Origin: Sclerurus mexicanus
Lineage: Eukaryota > Chordata > Aves > Passeriformes > Furnariidae
DNA: 64,000 bases
Assembly (NCBI GenBank): GCA_013396755.1
Contig: VWZF01003317.1
Coordinates: forward strand, 918,056 to 982,055
Direction: 5' to 3'
How positions within the stretch are numbered: the first letter of the stretch is position 1; each line of letters opens with the position of its first letter. Made by a program: the position numbers and the translations under genes. This document shows positions 27,501-37,735 of this stretch, piece by piece. The notes under the pieces were generated by a model. The model was given only the letters and a program-made list of their open reading frames with translations. It did not search any database and had not been told where the DNA came from.

Positions 27501-28109
27501 TTTGAGATTGACCTGGTAATGATGAAATTCACTTACCAAGCACTGTCAGGAAAGGAAGGACAAAAAGCAACACTAAAAGCTCATATTGGTAGATAAGATA
27601 TCATGAGGAGGAAGTTTGATGGGAAAACAGACATAAGGAGAGTTGATAGCTGTTTCAGTAAATTAAGAGCAAAGCCACAAGATGCTCACTAAGAAGCTGA
27701 GTTGGATAAATTAAGAATTCTTCATTGCCTCCAGTCATTAGGGAAAGGGAAATTGAGATTACCAAGAGCAAGTAGAGAAGAACAGAATTGTAGAAAAGTG
27801 TAGTAGAATAGCACAGATGGGTAAATTGAAAAATTAGAAAGGCAGTGCGCAAATTCAAATATAACAAGCAAATATGGTCAATTGTATTATCAAGAAACAG
27901 TTTGATATAAATAACGTGGCAGTAATTGGGAAAGTAAAGTAATGTTTTTATACTGGGGGATCCAGTTGGCACACAGTTCAAGAAAATACTGTGACACTTA
28001 ATGTCCTTGCCCTGCTAAATTCTGATCAGGTGGTAACTCTATAAAGTAGTTACAAATTCCAGGGGATTTAGAACCAGGCACATTTCAGGTGGGTTGTCTG
28101 GGGAAGCCA

Positions 28110-28720
28110 CATCAGACATGTTAGTGATAGTCATTGGAGAGACGGGTGAGGCTCCACAGTACTGGCAAAGGGCAAGTAAACCTTACACCTTAAAAAAAGG
28201 TGTTGGAGGAGGAGAAGCTAATAGTTATCTCCCTGTAAAAAATGCTGGGAAATACAAAACCATCTAATTGTTAGCAACAAGGAGGTGAGTAATAGTGAGA
28301 GCGAACTTGTTCTAAATAAGTAATTTTTAAAAGTTCCAGTGTACCTCCAGAACACAAATAAGTCTGGTGCGTAGAAGAAAAGCATCTGATGCCATATTTA
28401 GATTTTCAGAAATGTTTTAAATGTTCTTTTTAATTGAAATTCGCCTAAAGTCATTAGTTTTAGTTGAAATTACTGTAAAGCAAACACAGAGCTAATTAGA
28501 AAACCCATACTGAAAACAAAAGTGAAGAACGGTTGCCACTAATTTGATTGAAGAGGAGGGATGAATCAGCTTAATTTCTTGTGCTCATCCTCCATTTTCT
28601 ACTACTTTAGTTAAGGACTAGATGCTGAAATAGGGAGTCTCCTTACTAAATGTGTAAATTCCACGAAGTCAGAAGTGGTATTTCTGATTCTTTCATGGAG
28701 AGAAATTGAAGCAATTATAC
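28110..28720 (+). mobile_element. Ancient LINE (CR1 group) ORF2 fragment
   Basis: The text GTCATTGGAGAGACGGGTGA followed by ACTGGCAAAGGGCAAGTAAA and a run like TTAAAAAAAGGTG matches the remembered CR1/L3 reverse-transcriptase segment in which a host-like phrase GEVPEDWKRAN is encoded. Further on, GATGCTGAAATAGGGAGT and a phrase like CTAAATGTGTAAATTCCACG fit a later part of the same ORF2. The copy is full of small indels and stops and cannot code. Boundaries are soft, and the 3' limit is uncertain by 100 bp or more. Confidence 0.5.
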
Positions 28721-29112
28721 AAAAAGTGTAGTACCCAAGTGAGAACCTGAAATGCAAGGTTGGAACTTCTGCAGTCAATTGCTGCCTCTGAAGTACAGAC
28801 TGGGACACTACAAGCTTAGGTGGTTTTATAGAGGAGATTTGAGTATTATAATGGAATCACTGGCAGAATTAATTAATCTTTTCATCCTAATGAAGGATAA
28901 GACAAGAATCAGTGTGCTGAGGTTACGGTAGCAAGGAATCAGTGTAAGCATCAGAAAGTGCTTTGATGAGGAAAGATATGCTCAGCATCTTATCTGTTAA
29001 AGTTTGCAGAACTTCACCAGGCAACTGGGAAAAATAAAACTGACTTTTTTTTTTTTTTTCCTTCTGGAAGGAAGATGGATAATTTCTTAACAGTCCTATT
29101 TTTATATCACCT

Positions 29113-30030
29113 TGTCAGGCTTTTCAGGTTGGAAGGGGCCTCAGGGGAGATCTAGTCAAGCTTCCTGCTCTCAATGCAAAGTCAGTATTGAATTCTGACC
29201 AAGCTGCTCAGAGCTTTTTCCAGTTGGATCTTGAACTTCTTCAAGGAAAGAGATTGGGTCCCTGCTCTAATGCTTGGCTGCCCTGATGGGGTTATTTATT
29301 TCCGTGTTGGAAAGTTGGGATAGCCCATGTTGTAGTTGATGACCGCAGTGTTTTGGCTGCTGTGCCCTGCTGTAAAGAGCCCGTCTCATCGTGATGACAC
29401 CTCCACAGTTCCAGGAAGGCTCCCACCAGGCCACTGCAAACCTCCTCTTCTGCAGACTGAAAATGCTGCGTTCCCTCCATGCTCCCCCTACACCTTGTCC
29501 TCCCAGCTGCTTCCATGTCCCTTGCTGAGCACGGTGCAGTGTTTCAGCTGGAGTTTACTGAACGCTGAGTAAAAAGGGGTTACTCTCAGTCCCCTGGGTG
29601 CATTGCTGTTAAAAGAAACAGTGAATTGTTAAAGGTCCTTGCTGCCAGAGCTCTCTCTTGACTTACGTTTGGCTTGCTTTAGTAGGACCCTGCCAGTCTG
29701 CTGCCCCCAGTTTAAGATCATTGGGAATTTATGAGACTGTGCATGTCTCAGGACAGACCCCCTAAGGAGTACACACTGTCAGCCATTGCCTTTGGAGACT
29801 GACAGTCCAGCTGCTTATTGGGGTTTGCACCAATACAGTGTACCCATCCAGGTGTAACTGTACAGCGTGGGTGCAGCAATGCTGAACAGGGGATAGACAA
29901 CAGCTACTAGTCTTCCCTCATCTGCTGATCTGGTCATTTTACACCAGAGCAATCACTTGATCCAGTATGAGACACCTGTGGTAAATCCATGGTGGCCATC
30001 TTCAGTCCTCCTATCCAAGTACCCAAAAAC
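29113..30030 (-). mobile_element. CR1 LINE, antisense, about 0.9 kb 3' part
   Basis: Read on the plus strand it begins with the reverse complement of a CR1 3' end (TTCAGGTTGGAAGGGGCCTC). It continues through phrases typical of antisense CR1 such as CTTCAAGGAAAGAGATTGG and ACCTTGTCCTCCCAGCTGC. It can be followed to TGGTAAATCCATGGTGGCCA, which corresponds to a more upstream part of ORF2. The copy is older and more diverged than those at 32.5 and 37.4 kb. It lies within the 7.2-kb intron, antisense to DOCK3. Confidence 0.7.
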
Positions 30031-30600
30031 AGCTTCCCAGAGAGCACGTACACTTTGGGCACTTTGCTCAGCCAGAGGCAAGGGACTGTAAAAGTAGTTC
30101 AGTCAGTGACTGTGTTGTAATAGTGTGGTCCTGAAGCATAAAAGCAGAGAATTAGTGAAATCTAGTCTTTTGATTGTGGAAAAACTTCAAACATGATTTT
30201 TTTTTTGTCCACTTACTGTTACAGATTTACCTCAGTGTGCACTCTGTAAGCAGCTGTGCTTGCTGAGGGAACTGGAGCTCTTCAGATCACCTCTCGTATT
30301 GATGTTGCTTGAGTTTCTCCCCCACTTTGACTTGGATTTAGAGATGAATTTTAGTCAAAAGAAGCCAGAACACCTTGACCAGCTCAAATAACTGGTCTTT
30401 TCCATGCCAGCTGATTCTGAGTAGTTGCAGATGACAGAAGATTCAATAAGCAACTCGCCACTAAACTTTTTTAACATTCAGAAGATGATGCAGTAGTTAG
30501 ACAAACAGTGGAGCTGGAGATCATTATTTCTTCTGCTGACAGTGTGAAAGAGGACATTTTTATAACTGTGAATGTAAACAGATGTCAAAATATGCCATTT

Positions 30601-30935
30601 AGAATCTCAGAATTGTTTGGGTTGGAAGAGACCTTTAAGATCATAGAGCTCAGCCATTAACCCAGCACTGCCAGGGCCACCAGTAAACCCTGTCTCTATG
30701 TCTACACATCTTTTGAATCCCTCCAGGATGGTGACTCCACCACTGCTCTGGACAGCCTGTTCCAATGCTCGACAGTGCTTTCAGTAGGGAAATTTTCCCT
30801 AGTATCGAGTCTGGTAGTGAGGGGACCAAACCTGAACCCCGGACTCAAGGTGTGGCCTCACTGGTGTTGAGTGCAGGGCCCTCCTTGGCAGCTGCTCTGC
30901 TCCTTGTGCTACAGAGCTAAGTGTTTGGTCAGAAC
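30601..30935 (-). mobile_element. CR1 LINE 3' part, antisense, with internal deletion
   Basis: It starts with AGAATCTCAGAATTGTTTGG, the reverse complement of a CR1 tail with its octamer, and goes on through GGTTGGAAGAGACCTTTAAG. The usual middle portion is missing: after TAGGGAAATTTTCCCTAGTA the text jumps to GACCAAACCTGAACCCCGGA, a more upstream part of the element. The right boundary near 30935 is approximate. Confidence 0.85.
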
Positions 30936-31715
30936 AAGGTGTGGGTTTGTAAGAGAAGAGGAGAGAGATGGAGGCAATGAAGAGAGTGTTTAATAACGTG
31001 GTAGTGTCATTAATATTTCAGTTTAAAATGCTGATGTTGAGATGATGTGCAGGAAATGGGCATGGCAGAGTCATTAATGATTGGGGTTTTTAAGGCTCTC
31101 TGAAACCTTTTCAGTTTAGATTAGTATTTAAATCTCCCTTTGGAGATTAAATGGGTTCAGTGAGTCTTGCAGTCCATTTTCTGATTATAACATCTCCTTC
31201 TAGCATAAAGTGCTTCAAATACAGCACCGTCCTCTGAGTTCCCTTTCAGACATATAGCTCTTCATACAACACTTTACAGGTGTTGGCCAGCGGAAATTGT
31301 AGAGGAGTCTTCAACCTTTTATCCGGATTTCATCTTCTGATTAGAGCAGAACATTTAAACAAAGTCTAAAACTCATCTTTCTCTCTACATGTCTGATTTA
31401 TTTTGTTAAAGAAATGCACATTTTCATAGGCCACATACTGGTAAGATGAGGATGAGTGGTGGAGTATCTCCCTATTTGACAAGAGAACACATAGATTATA
31501 CAGTATAGGGTGATGAACTCTTAAGAAATGCTATTGCATTCCTTTGGGAATGCTTGTGATATTGTGAGTGATGATATCCTTTGAAAAAAGGCCATGAAAA
31601 GTTGGTCATTTTAAAAGCTGTATTTTAGAATTACTGTTCTACTGCTACGCAAATATAATGTAAATATTTCTTACTTTCAAAAAGGTTTGAATTTTACTGT
31701 TTTGTGTCTCCACAG

Positions 31716-31757
31716 CATTTGTCAAGTAGACACAGTGTCCAGCAGAGCACATCACAG
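31716..31757 (+). CDS. DOCK3: DOCK3 small exon, 42 nt (about residues 184-197)
   Basis: After the acceptor GTCTCCACAG the exon encodes HLSSRHSVQQSTSQ and is followed by the donor GTAAAT. It begins and ends in phase 0, so inclusion or skipping leaves the frame intact. The peptide is Ser/Gln/His-rich and probably a flexible linker between the helical bundle and the rest of the DOCK N-terminal domain; several Ser and Thr residues could be phosphorylated, but no specific kinase site is claimed. The human protein as I remember it has SRQSVQQ where this has SRHSVQQ. The exon is too short for ordinary open-frame calling and was found by joining flanking phases and family memory. Confidence 0.9.
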
Positions 31758-32542
31758 GTAAATACCATCCACATTTGAATTGTTTGCTGTCTTTGAGTGT
31801 ATCTAAAGGTATGATAGAGATGACTGGGTAAGTCCCTACCCCTAGAACGCTTCCTCGGAGGATCCCCAAGTGTTTTAAGTCACTAAGGCCCTCCTTCAAA
31901 TTCCATTTAGGTCTGTTTTCCTGAGCTCTAACTGTTGTCCTTAAAAGATCAGCTTGTGTAGTAAGATCTGAAGCCTCGCTCTGCCCGTATGGCTCTTCTT
32001 CCTACCTGCTGACACGTGGCTTAGTGGCCTCTGCCTCACATATCCTTTCTGTAGTAATGTAATCCAATCCTGGCCATGGGATCTGGCTTTGATCCTGACA
32101 GCAATCTGTGCTTCCACAGGCACCTGTATTTAAAGAATGAGTATTTACTTGGATTTAATTTAAAATCCAGAACAAAATTCCTTTTAAACCAGTACAAATC
32201 TGAGTTGGAAGTATGAAAATTTTAAGGTTTGCTTTCTGGGTATGTGCCTGTCTGTACATTAAGAGGTGACAAGCCTAGTGAGCGTAGGATATTCATGCCA
32301 CTTGTTTATTAAGATCAGCATAAATGGATGTGAGGGGGTATAAAAACTAAAAGCATAAATTTGCTTCTAATTATACTCCTTTTTTTTTTCCACCCCAGTA
32401 GTCACTGCTGTAAATAGGTCTTGATGTATTGATTGAAAATGTGGACCTTTCTATTTGATTTCACTGGTTTCTCATGTTATCAACCTGTGCTAAGATTTGT
32501 GTTATACCTGCAGGGCAGACTAGCCCGTGAAGGCTGGTGCCA

Positions 32543-33093
32543 AGTCATGGAATTGTTTAGGTTGGAAAAGACCCATGAGATCATCAAGTCCAGTCCTTCT
32601 CCCAGCACTGCCAAGCCCACCACTAAACCAAGTCCCTGAGCACCACATTGACACATCTTTTAAATCCCTCAATGGACAGTGACCACCACTTCCTGTTCCA
32701 GTGCTGGACAACCCTTTCAGTGAAGTTTTTTCCATATATCCAATCTAAACTTCACCTGGTACAGCTTGAGGCCATTTCCTCTCATCCTGTCCCTTGTTCC
32801 CTGGGAGCAGAGCTCCTGGCTCTCCCCTCCTTTCAGGGAGCTGTAGAGAGCAAGAAAGTCTCCCTAAGCCTCCTTTTCTCCAGGCTGAGCCCCCCCAGCT
32901 CCCTCAGCTGCTCCTCATCAAACCTGTGCTCCAGACCCTTCCCCAGCTCTGCTGCCCTTCTCTGGACACGCTCCAGCCCCTCAATGTCCCTCCTAGAGTG
33001 AGGGGCCCAGAACTGAACCCAGGATTCGAGCTGTGGCATCACCAGCGCCCAGCACATGGGGACAGTCACTGCCCTGGGTCCTGGTGGCCACAT
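32543..33093 (-). mobile_element. CR1 LINE 3' part, antisense, with ORF2 C-terminal remnant
   Basis: On the minus strand this is a 5'-truncated CR1. An open stretch (32833-33093, minus) translates into text such as QFWAPHSRRDIEGLERVQRR and EEQLRELGGLSLEKRRLRE. I recognise this as the C-terminal end of the CR1 reverse-transcriptase protein (usual form LERVQRRATKLVKGLE). The 3' untranslated tail then runs to GGTTGGAAAAGACCCATGAG read on the plus strand. This is a dead copy and one of the better-preserved CR1 fragments in the window. Confidence 0.9.
32833..33093 (-). pseudogene. CR1 ORF2 C-terminal remnant (reverse transcriptase end)
   Basis: This is the coding relic inside the antisense CR1 copy, about 86 codons. 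The Met that opens the frame is not a real start; the element is truncated on its 5' side. Only the thumb/C-terminal stretch after the polymerase domain remains, with no endonuclease and no YADD-type catalytic motif, so it has no activity. Confidence 0.8.
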
Positions 33094-33252
33094 AAATGAC
33101 TTGTATAAATGAATTGCAGCTGCTGAAAAGTATATATTTGAGATTAAGCTTTTACTTGATGGACAGAGGAGAGCAGAATCTCAGTTAAAATTATCAAGTT
33201 GCTCAAGTGTCCTCTGTGGAGAACTGCAAGTCATTTCCCTGTTGTTAATTAG

Positions 33253-33407
33253 GTGGATACGATCCGGCAGCGCCACGGGGAAGCCTGTCGTATGCCAGTG
33301 CCTCATCACTTCTTCCTCAGTCTGAAGAGCTTCACCTACAACACAATTGGAGAGGACACAGATGTCTTTTTCTCCTTGTACGATGTCCGAGAAGGCAAAC
33401 AGATCAG
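33253..33407 (+). CDS. DOCK3: DOCK3 exon (about residues 198-249)
   Basis: The exon starts in phase 0 after TTAATTAG and ends in phase 2 before the donor GTAGGA. It encodes VDTIRQRHGEACRMPVPHHF, then FLSLKSFTYNTIGEDTDVFF and SLYDVREGKQI plus a split Ser codon. In DOCK proteins this is the start of a beta-rich portion of the N-terminal domain; the pattern FLSLKSF...GEDTDVFFSLYD parallels the C2-like fold of the family, and all key positions are intact. Relative to remembered human DOCK3, VDTMRPRHGETCRM is VDTIRQRHGEACRM here, a cluster of changes at the exon start next to the variable small exon. The length of 155 nt is not a multiple of three. Confidence 0.95.
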
Positions 33408-34485
33408 GTAGGAATGTGTCAAATAACCAAAAAGCTTCCTAAGAAAAAGTTTATGTGCAAAGGGTATACATTGGAGAAAAGCCACGTGGTCTGTTCTTGT
33501 GACACAGCTGAAAGCACAGAGCTGATAAATCAGAAGTTGCCAGCCCTGCAATACACGTGGGGATATCAGTAGTAGTAGTCTTTGCATGTGCAGTTCAGTG
33601 AAGCATTAAAGGCACAGAATGGTGGTATTTTATTTAGATTTCTGACTTTGCCTCCACACGCTACTGAGGGTCTTGGTGTCTTGTAGCTGCCTTTGTAGGG
33701 CTGTTGTTTAAGAAGCTCTAATAAAGGCAGGGCTGGGCTGTAGGATTGGTTTGAGGGCAATGCTGTGTGTCTCAGGGCTTAATTGAAGCTCTGTAGCTCT
33801 CCTGCACTCCTTGCCCCACAGGCCTGTCACAACATGGCCTGTTTGCATTGCTGTTTCCATATAAACTGTTCCCATATAAACATCCCTGTATCTGCTCTCA
33901 GTACACTGAGCTAGTTGGTACCAGTGTTCACAGCTATGAGGTGTGCTGGATTTTTCCTTTATGAGCATGTGTTTTGAGAACAGCCGAGTATGTGGAAGAG
34001 AATTGTAACATTTATATTGTGTCTTGGAAATTTGGTAAGCGTGACTTGGTCTCATCTGAAGTACAGTGTGTTTGTGGGGTGTTCTGAGTTTTGGGTAAGG
34101 CATGTCCTGACAGTCGGCACAAGCCAGTTCTTGCTGCTGTAGTCAGAACTCTCTTAGTTTGCAATGAATTAGATTTAGAGTTCTTCCAAAGTGAGGGAAG
34201 AGCCAGAAGATGTTCTTTCCTCTCTTCAGAAAAACGTTGGTATGTGAGTAATGCTCATCCAAGAAAGTTCAGAGCAGAGTGGTAACAGTTTTGTAGATCT
34301 TCAGAGTATATCCCACTGTAAAACTGCTCTGTATTAGAAAGCTCTGATGACTTGATTACATCTTATAAATACGTGTCTGCCACTGCTTATTTGGGCAGCT
34401 TAGAGATTGTTATGTAGAATATGGCAAGAGTGCCTAATCTGGTAGTATGTGGTGCTTGTTTTACCCCTCAAGTGAGAAACACTTG

Positions 34486-34918
34486 ATCATAGAATATCTT
34501 GAGTTGGAAGGGACCCTCAAGGATCATCAAAGTCCAACCCCTGGCCCTGCACAGACACCCCAACAATCTCACCCTGTCCCTGAGAGCCTTGTCCAAATGC
34601 TCCTGGAGCTCTGGCAGCCTTGGGGCCGTGCCGACTGCCCTGGATTGCCCGTTCAGTGCCCACCACCCTCTGGGGACAGAACCTTTTCCTGAGATCCAGC
34701 CTAAACCTCCCATGGCAGAGCTCCAGCCGTTCCCTCGGCTCCTGTCACAGAGTAGAGGTCAGTGCCAGTACCTCCACTTCCCCTTGTGAGGATGGTGAAG
34801 ACATGAGAGGTGTCCCCCCTCAGTCTCCTCCAGCCTGAACAGACTGAGTGACCTTAGCTGCTCCTCTCCAGACTCTTTGTCATCTTCGTAGCCCTTTGGA
34901 CACTCTCTAGTTGATGTA
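34486..34918 (-). mobile_element. CR1 LINE 3' part, antisense
   Basis: It starts with ATCATAGAATATCTTGAGTT, containing the reverse-complemented ATTCTATG octamer, followed by GGAAGGGACCCTCAAGGATC. It continues through the typical antisense phrases CCCTGAGAGCCTTGTCCAAA and CTCCAGCCTGAACAGACTGA before ending near CTTTGGACACTCTC. It is a 5'-truncated copy in the 20-kb intron. Confidence 0.9.
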
Positions 34919-36734
34919 GTTTAAGAGTTCATGCCTACGATTCCTCTTTTGAGAGAATCACCAGAAAACAGCTATGAAGAGAGAAAGGTGAAAACAGCAA
35001 ACCAAACAAAAAAAATCTACCCAATTAATTAATTTCTACTGCAAAGCAGTAAATTACCAAATTATTTAGATGAAGAAAGCTGCAGGGAAGAAGGGACAAG
35101 GACAAGCTGCTGCCAGCAGACATTGCTTTGAAAGGAGAGGAATTGTCTTGGGCTGCATTTGCATAGTATGTAAACATTGACTGGCAAGCCTTAAGAAGGG
35201 ATTTTGTCGGTGATAAAAACATAAAGAAAATAATAGTTATAATGAGAAGAAGCATAAAGAGTGGTTCAGGCATGTTTAAATCTATATAGTAATGCTTTGA
35301 TGTGCAAACAGTTGTTATTATTTAGCTCTTCATATTAAGTACCAGTGATCTGCTGCAGTGGAAACTGCATAATTTTTACATTTTCTTACATCCAAGAGAG
35401 TGCTGGGGTAGAAGTGTGTAATGAGGCCAAGCTCTGTTTTACAGAAGAAACCAGAAAACAGACAAACTCATTGCTACAGATTTAGAATGATGTTTTTATA
35501 TCTACTTGAAAAGATTTTATTTCCTCTCAGGATATAGTACATTAAGGTAGGAAAAAACAAGCAAAGCTTCTGCTCACTGCATTCTAAATGAAAGGGACAA
35601 ATTCACTTCTGAAATGGTCTTGAGGCTGATAAATTTCTTACCCAAACAGCTCATGCTGGAGGCTGAGTGGCTTTCAGTGTTAGTGCTTTGGACATGCTGG
35701 ATTGCAAACTCCCTGGCAGGAGTTATTTCCCAGTTAAGTGAAGAATTGGTGAAAGTTGCCATGTTTTCCAAGGGCTGAAGGACCAGCACGTGCCAGTTGT
35801 GGGTTAGCAGTCAGAAGGCTGGAGCAGCAGGTGAAATACAGTTTGAGGTGGTTCCCAGGTTCTGAATACAAATATGTTACTCTGTTTGATGGTTTGTGCT
35901 GTCAGAAAAGGAGAAGCAGATAAAGGGTGACAGTGGGGAGCTCTGTACAGCAAGAATAGCAATGCTGCCGTTAGAGGGGTAAGGCTGGAGGTAAAAACAA
36001 GGAAAAAGTTACTTCGTTTTCAGTCTGACAGAAATATAAAAAGTAATACTTGTAAGTGCATAGAACTTACTGACTCAGGTCAAAAGGGATTAAAGTTTGT
36101 CTGTTTTAAACTGTTTGGGACTTCTATTTTCCCCAAGAAAAAGTCCCACAGAGTCCCATATTTTTACATACAAAAGCTATTAGTCTAGAAACAAAATCTT
36201 TGTGACTAAACTTTAATACTTTCTCGGTTGCTGTGTGGAAGTTAGCAGAAAATAATGCGATAATTGATCCAGCGGGGATGTAGAGCCCCATTGTGAGACA
36301 TACCTTAGGATGAGTGATTATGGAATGATTCAGTTGACAGTAACATCAAAAAGGACGGAATGAAAATGTTGATGTAAAGATGGTGAAATCCCGTAGGGCA
36401 GGTGTCAATAAATACCAAACAAAGATAGGTAAACTGATATGGAAAAAAGAAATTGGAGAGTCTTTGTTTTCTTAGCAATACTGTTGAAGAGCACAAAAGC
36501 AAATTGTATATGAATGAAAGATTAAATACATAGCAACAGAAAGTCTGTACCGTGTGTTCTGTGGTGAAATGGACTGTAAAAGGAAGTATGAAAAGGAGAA
36601 ACCAAGGAACTTGCACAAATAGGGATGGAAAGAGACAAACTTGTAGAAAAATGTACAATTAGTAAAAGACATCAGGGACAAAAAAGAGAATAATTCTATA
36701 ATGCTTCACCAGCAAAAACAAACAACAACAAAAA
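34919..36734. other. Intronic DNA, mostly unrecognised
   Basis: This AT- and purine-rich stretch lies between two LINE pieces. The part after about 36340 may be a very decayed upstream part of the following LINE, but I cannot show it. No exon was seen. Confidence 0.5.
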
Positions 36735-37165
36735 AAAACAAAATCAAGAAATAAGTGAACAGATTAAAGGGGACATTAAGCCAGGAGCAGATGTTTCCAA
36801 GATAGCTGGGGTATTTAATGGCTGTTTTGCCTCAATCTCCCTAAGAAGGTCAACTGCAATCCGATGACAAATGCGAAAAGTTGTGGAACAAATAAACTAC
36901 TTGTTAGCACTGAGAGGCCAACAAGACAATAAGTAAAAGTCAACACAGATTTGTCAAGCACAAATCACATCAGAGCCAACTAATTTTGTTCTGCTATGTG
37001 GGAATGCAGCTCCTGCCTCAACAGAAGAGGCATTAAACTTGATGTGGGAAAGAGGGACATACAGGCCAGATGAAACTGCTCTGAAGGAGCTGGAAATCTG
37101 GTAGAAAAAGTGATCCAGAGTGAGTTTTGTGCTGGGATGATGCAGTAAAAAAGATAATGTTTAAA
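36735..37165 (+). mobile_element. Ancient LINE (CR1 group) ORF2 fragment
   Basis: Three phrases in order match the remembered CR1-group reverse-transcriptase region. GTCAACACAGATTTGTCAAG with ACAAATCACATCAGAGCCAA corresponds to the conserved HGFVKxKSCxTNL part. A degraded link follows. Then CAGGCCAGATGAAACTGCTC with GGAGCTGGAAATCTGGT corresponds to a later part. It is riddled with stops and indels and is certainly non-functional. Boundaries are approximate. Confidence 0.55.
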
Positions 37166-37350
37166 TTTTTTTGCTTTTTTTCAGCATGATTTTGATGGGT
37201 AGAAATGAACTAAATTCAGTAAAGCAGTGAGGTTTAGCTTCCTATAGAAACAGTACTCATTTTTACTGGGAAGTGCCTAACTTAAAAACCTGCAAATTCA
37301 AAAGCGCAATAGCAGGTTTTTCTGAAAATAAGCTTGAAAAGTCCCCTAAG

Positions 37351-37735
37351 TATCACAGAATGGCCAGAGTTGGAAGGGTCCTTCAGGGTCGTCTTGTTCC
37401 ACCCCCTGCCCTGGGCAGGGACACCTTCAACCAGACCAGGTTGTTCAGAGCTCCATCCAGCCTGGCCTTGGACACTTCCAGGGATGGGGCAGCCACAGCT
37501 TACCTGGGCACCCTGTGCCAGGGCATGACCACTCTTAGAATTTCTTCCTAATATCTAATCTAAGTCTCCTCTCTCTCATTTTGAACCCTTCCCCTTGTCC
37601 TGTCACTCCAGCCCTTGTAAATAGTCCCTCCCCATCTTTTTGTAGGCTCCTTTCAGGTACTGGAAAGCTACACTTGGGTCACCCCAAAGCATTCTCTTCT
37701 CCAGGCTGAACAGCCCCCATTCTCTCAGCCTTTTG
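37351..37735 (-). mobile_element. CR1 LINE 3' part, antisense
   Basis: It starts with TATCACAGAATGGCCAGAGT and GGAAGGGTCCTTCAGGGTCG. It then runs through CTCCATCCAGCCTGGCCTTG, CAGCCACAGCTTACCTGGGC and CCTTCCCCTTGTCCTGTCAC to TCTCCAGGCTGAACAGCCCC. This is the standard antisense reading of a bird CR1 3' untranslated region and ORF2 end, 5'-truncated and moderately preserved. Confidence 0.92.

Larger units (their letters stand above)
24555..31715 (+). other. DOCK3 intron (7161 bp)
   Basis: The intron runs from GTAAGG to CTCCACAG. Its first half (24555-28100) holds nothing I recognise. The second half carries an old LINE reverse-transcriptase fragment and two antisense CR1 copies, listed separately. 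A long T run lies at about 29045-29060. Confidence 0.75.
31758..33252 (+). other. DOCK3 intron (1495 bp)
   Basis: The intron runs from GTAAAT to GTTAATTAG. About a third of it is an antisense CR1 copy, listed separately, ending some 160 bp before the acceptor. The acceptor has a weak pyrimidine tract. A T-run at about 32382-32391 lies upstream of the CR1. Confidence 0.8.
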
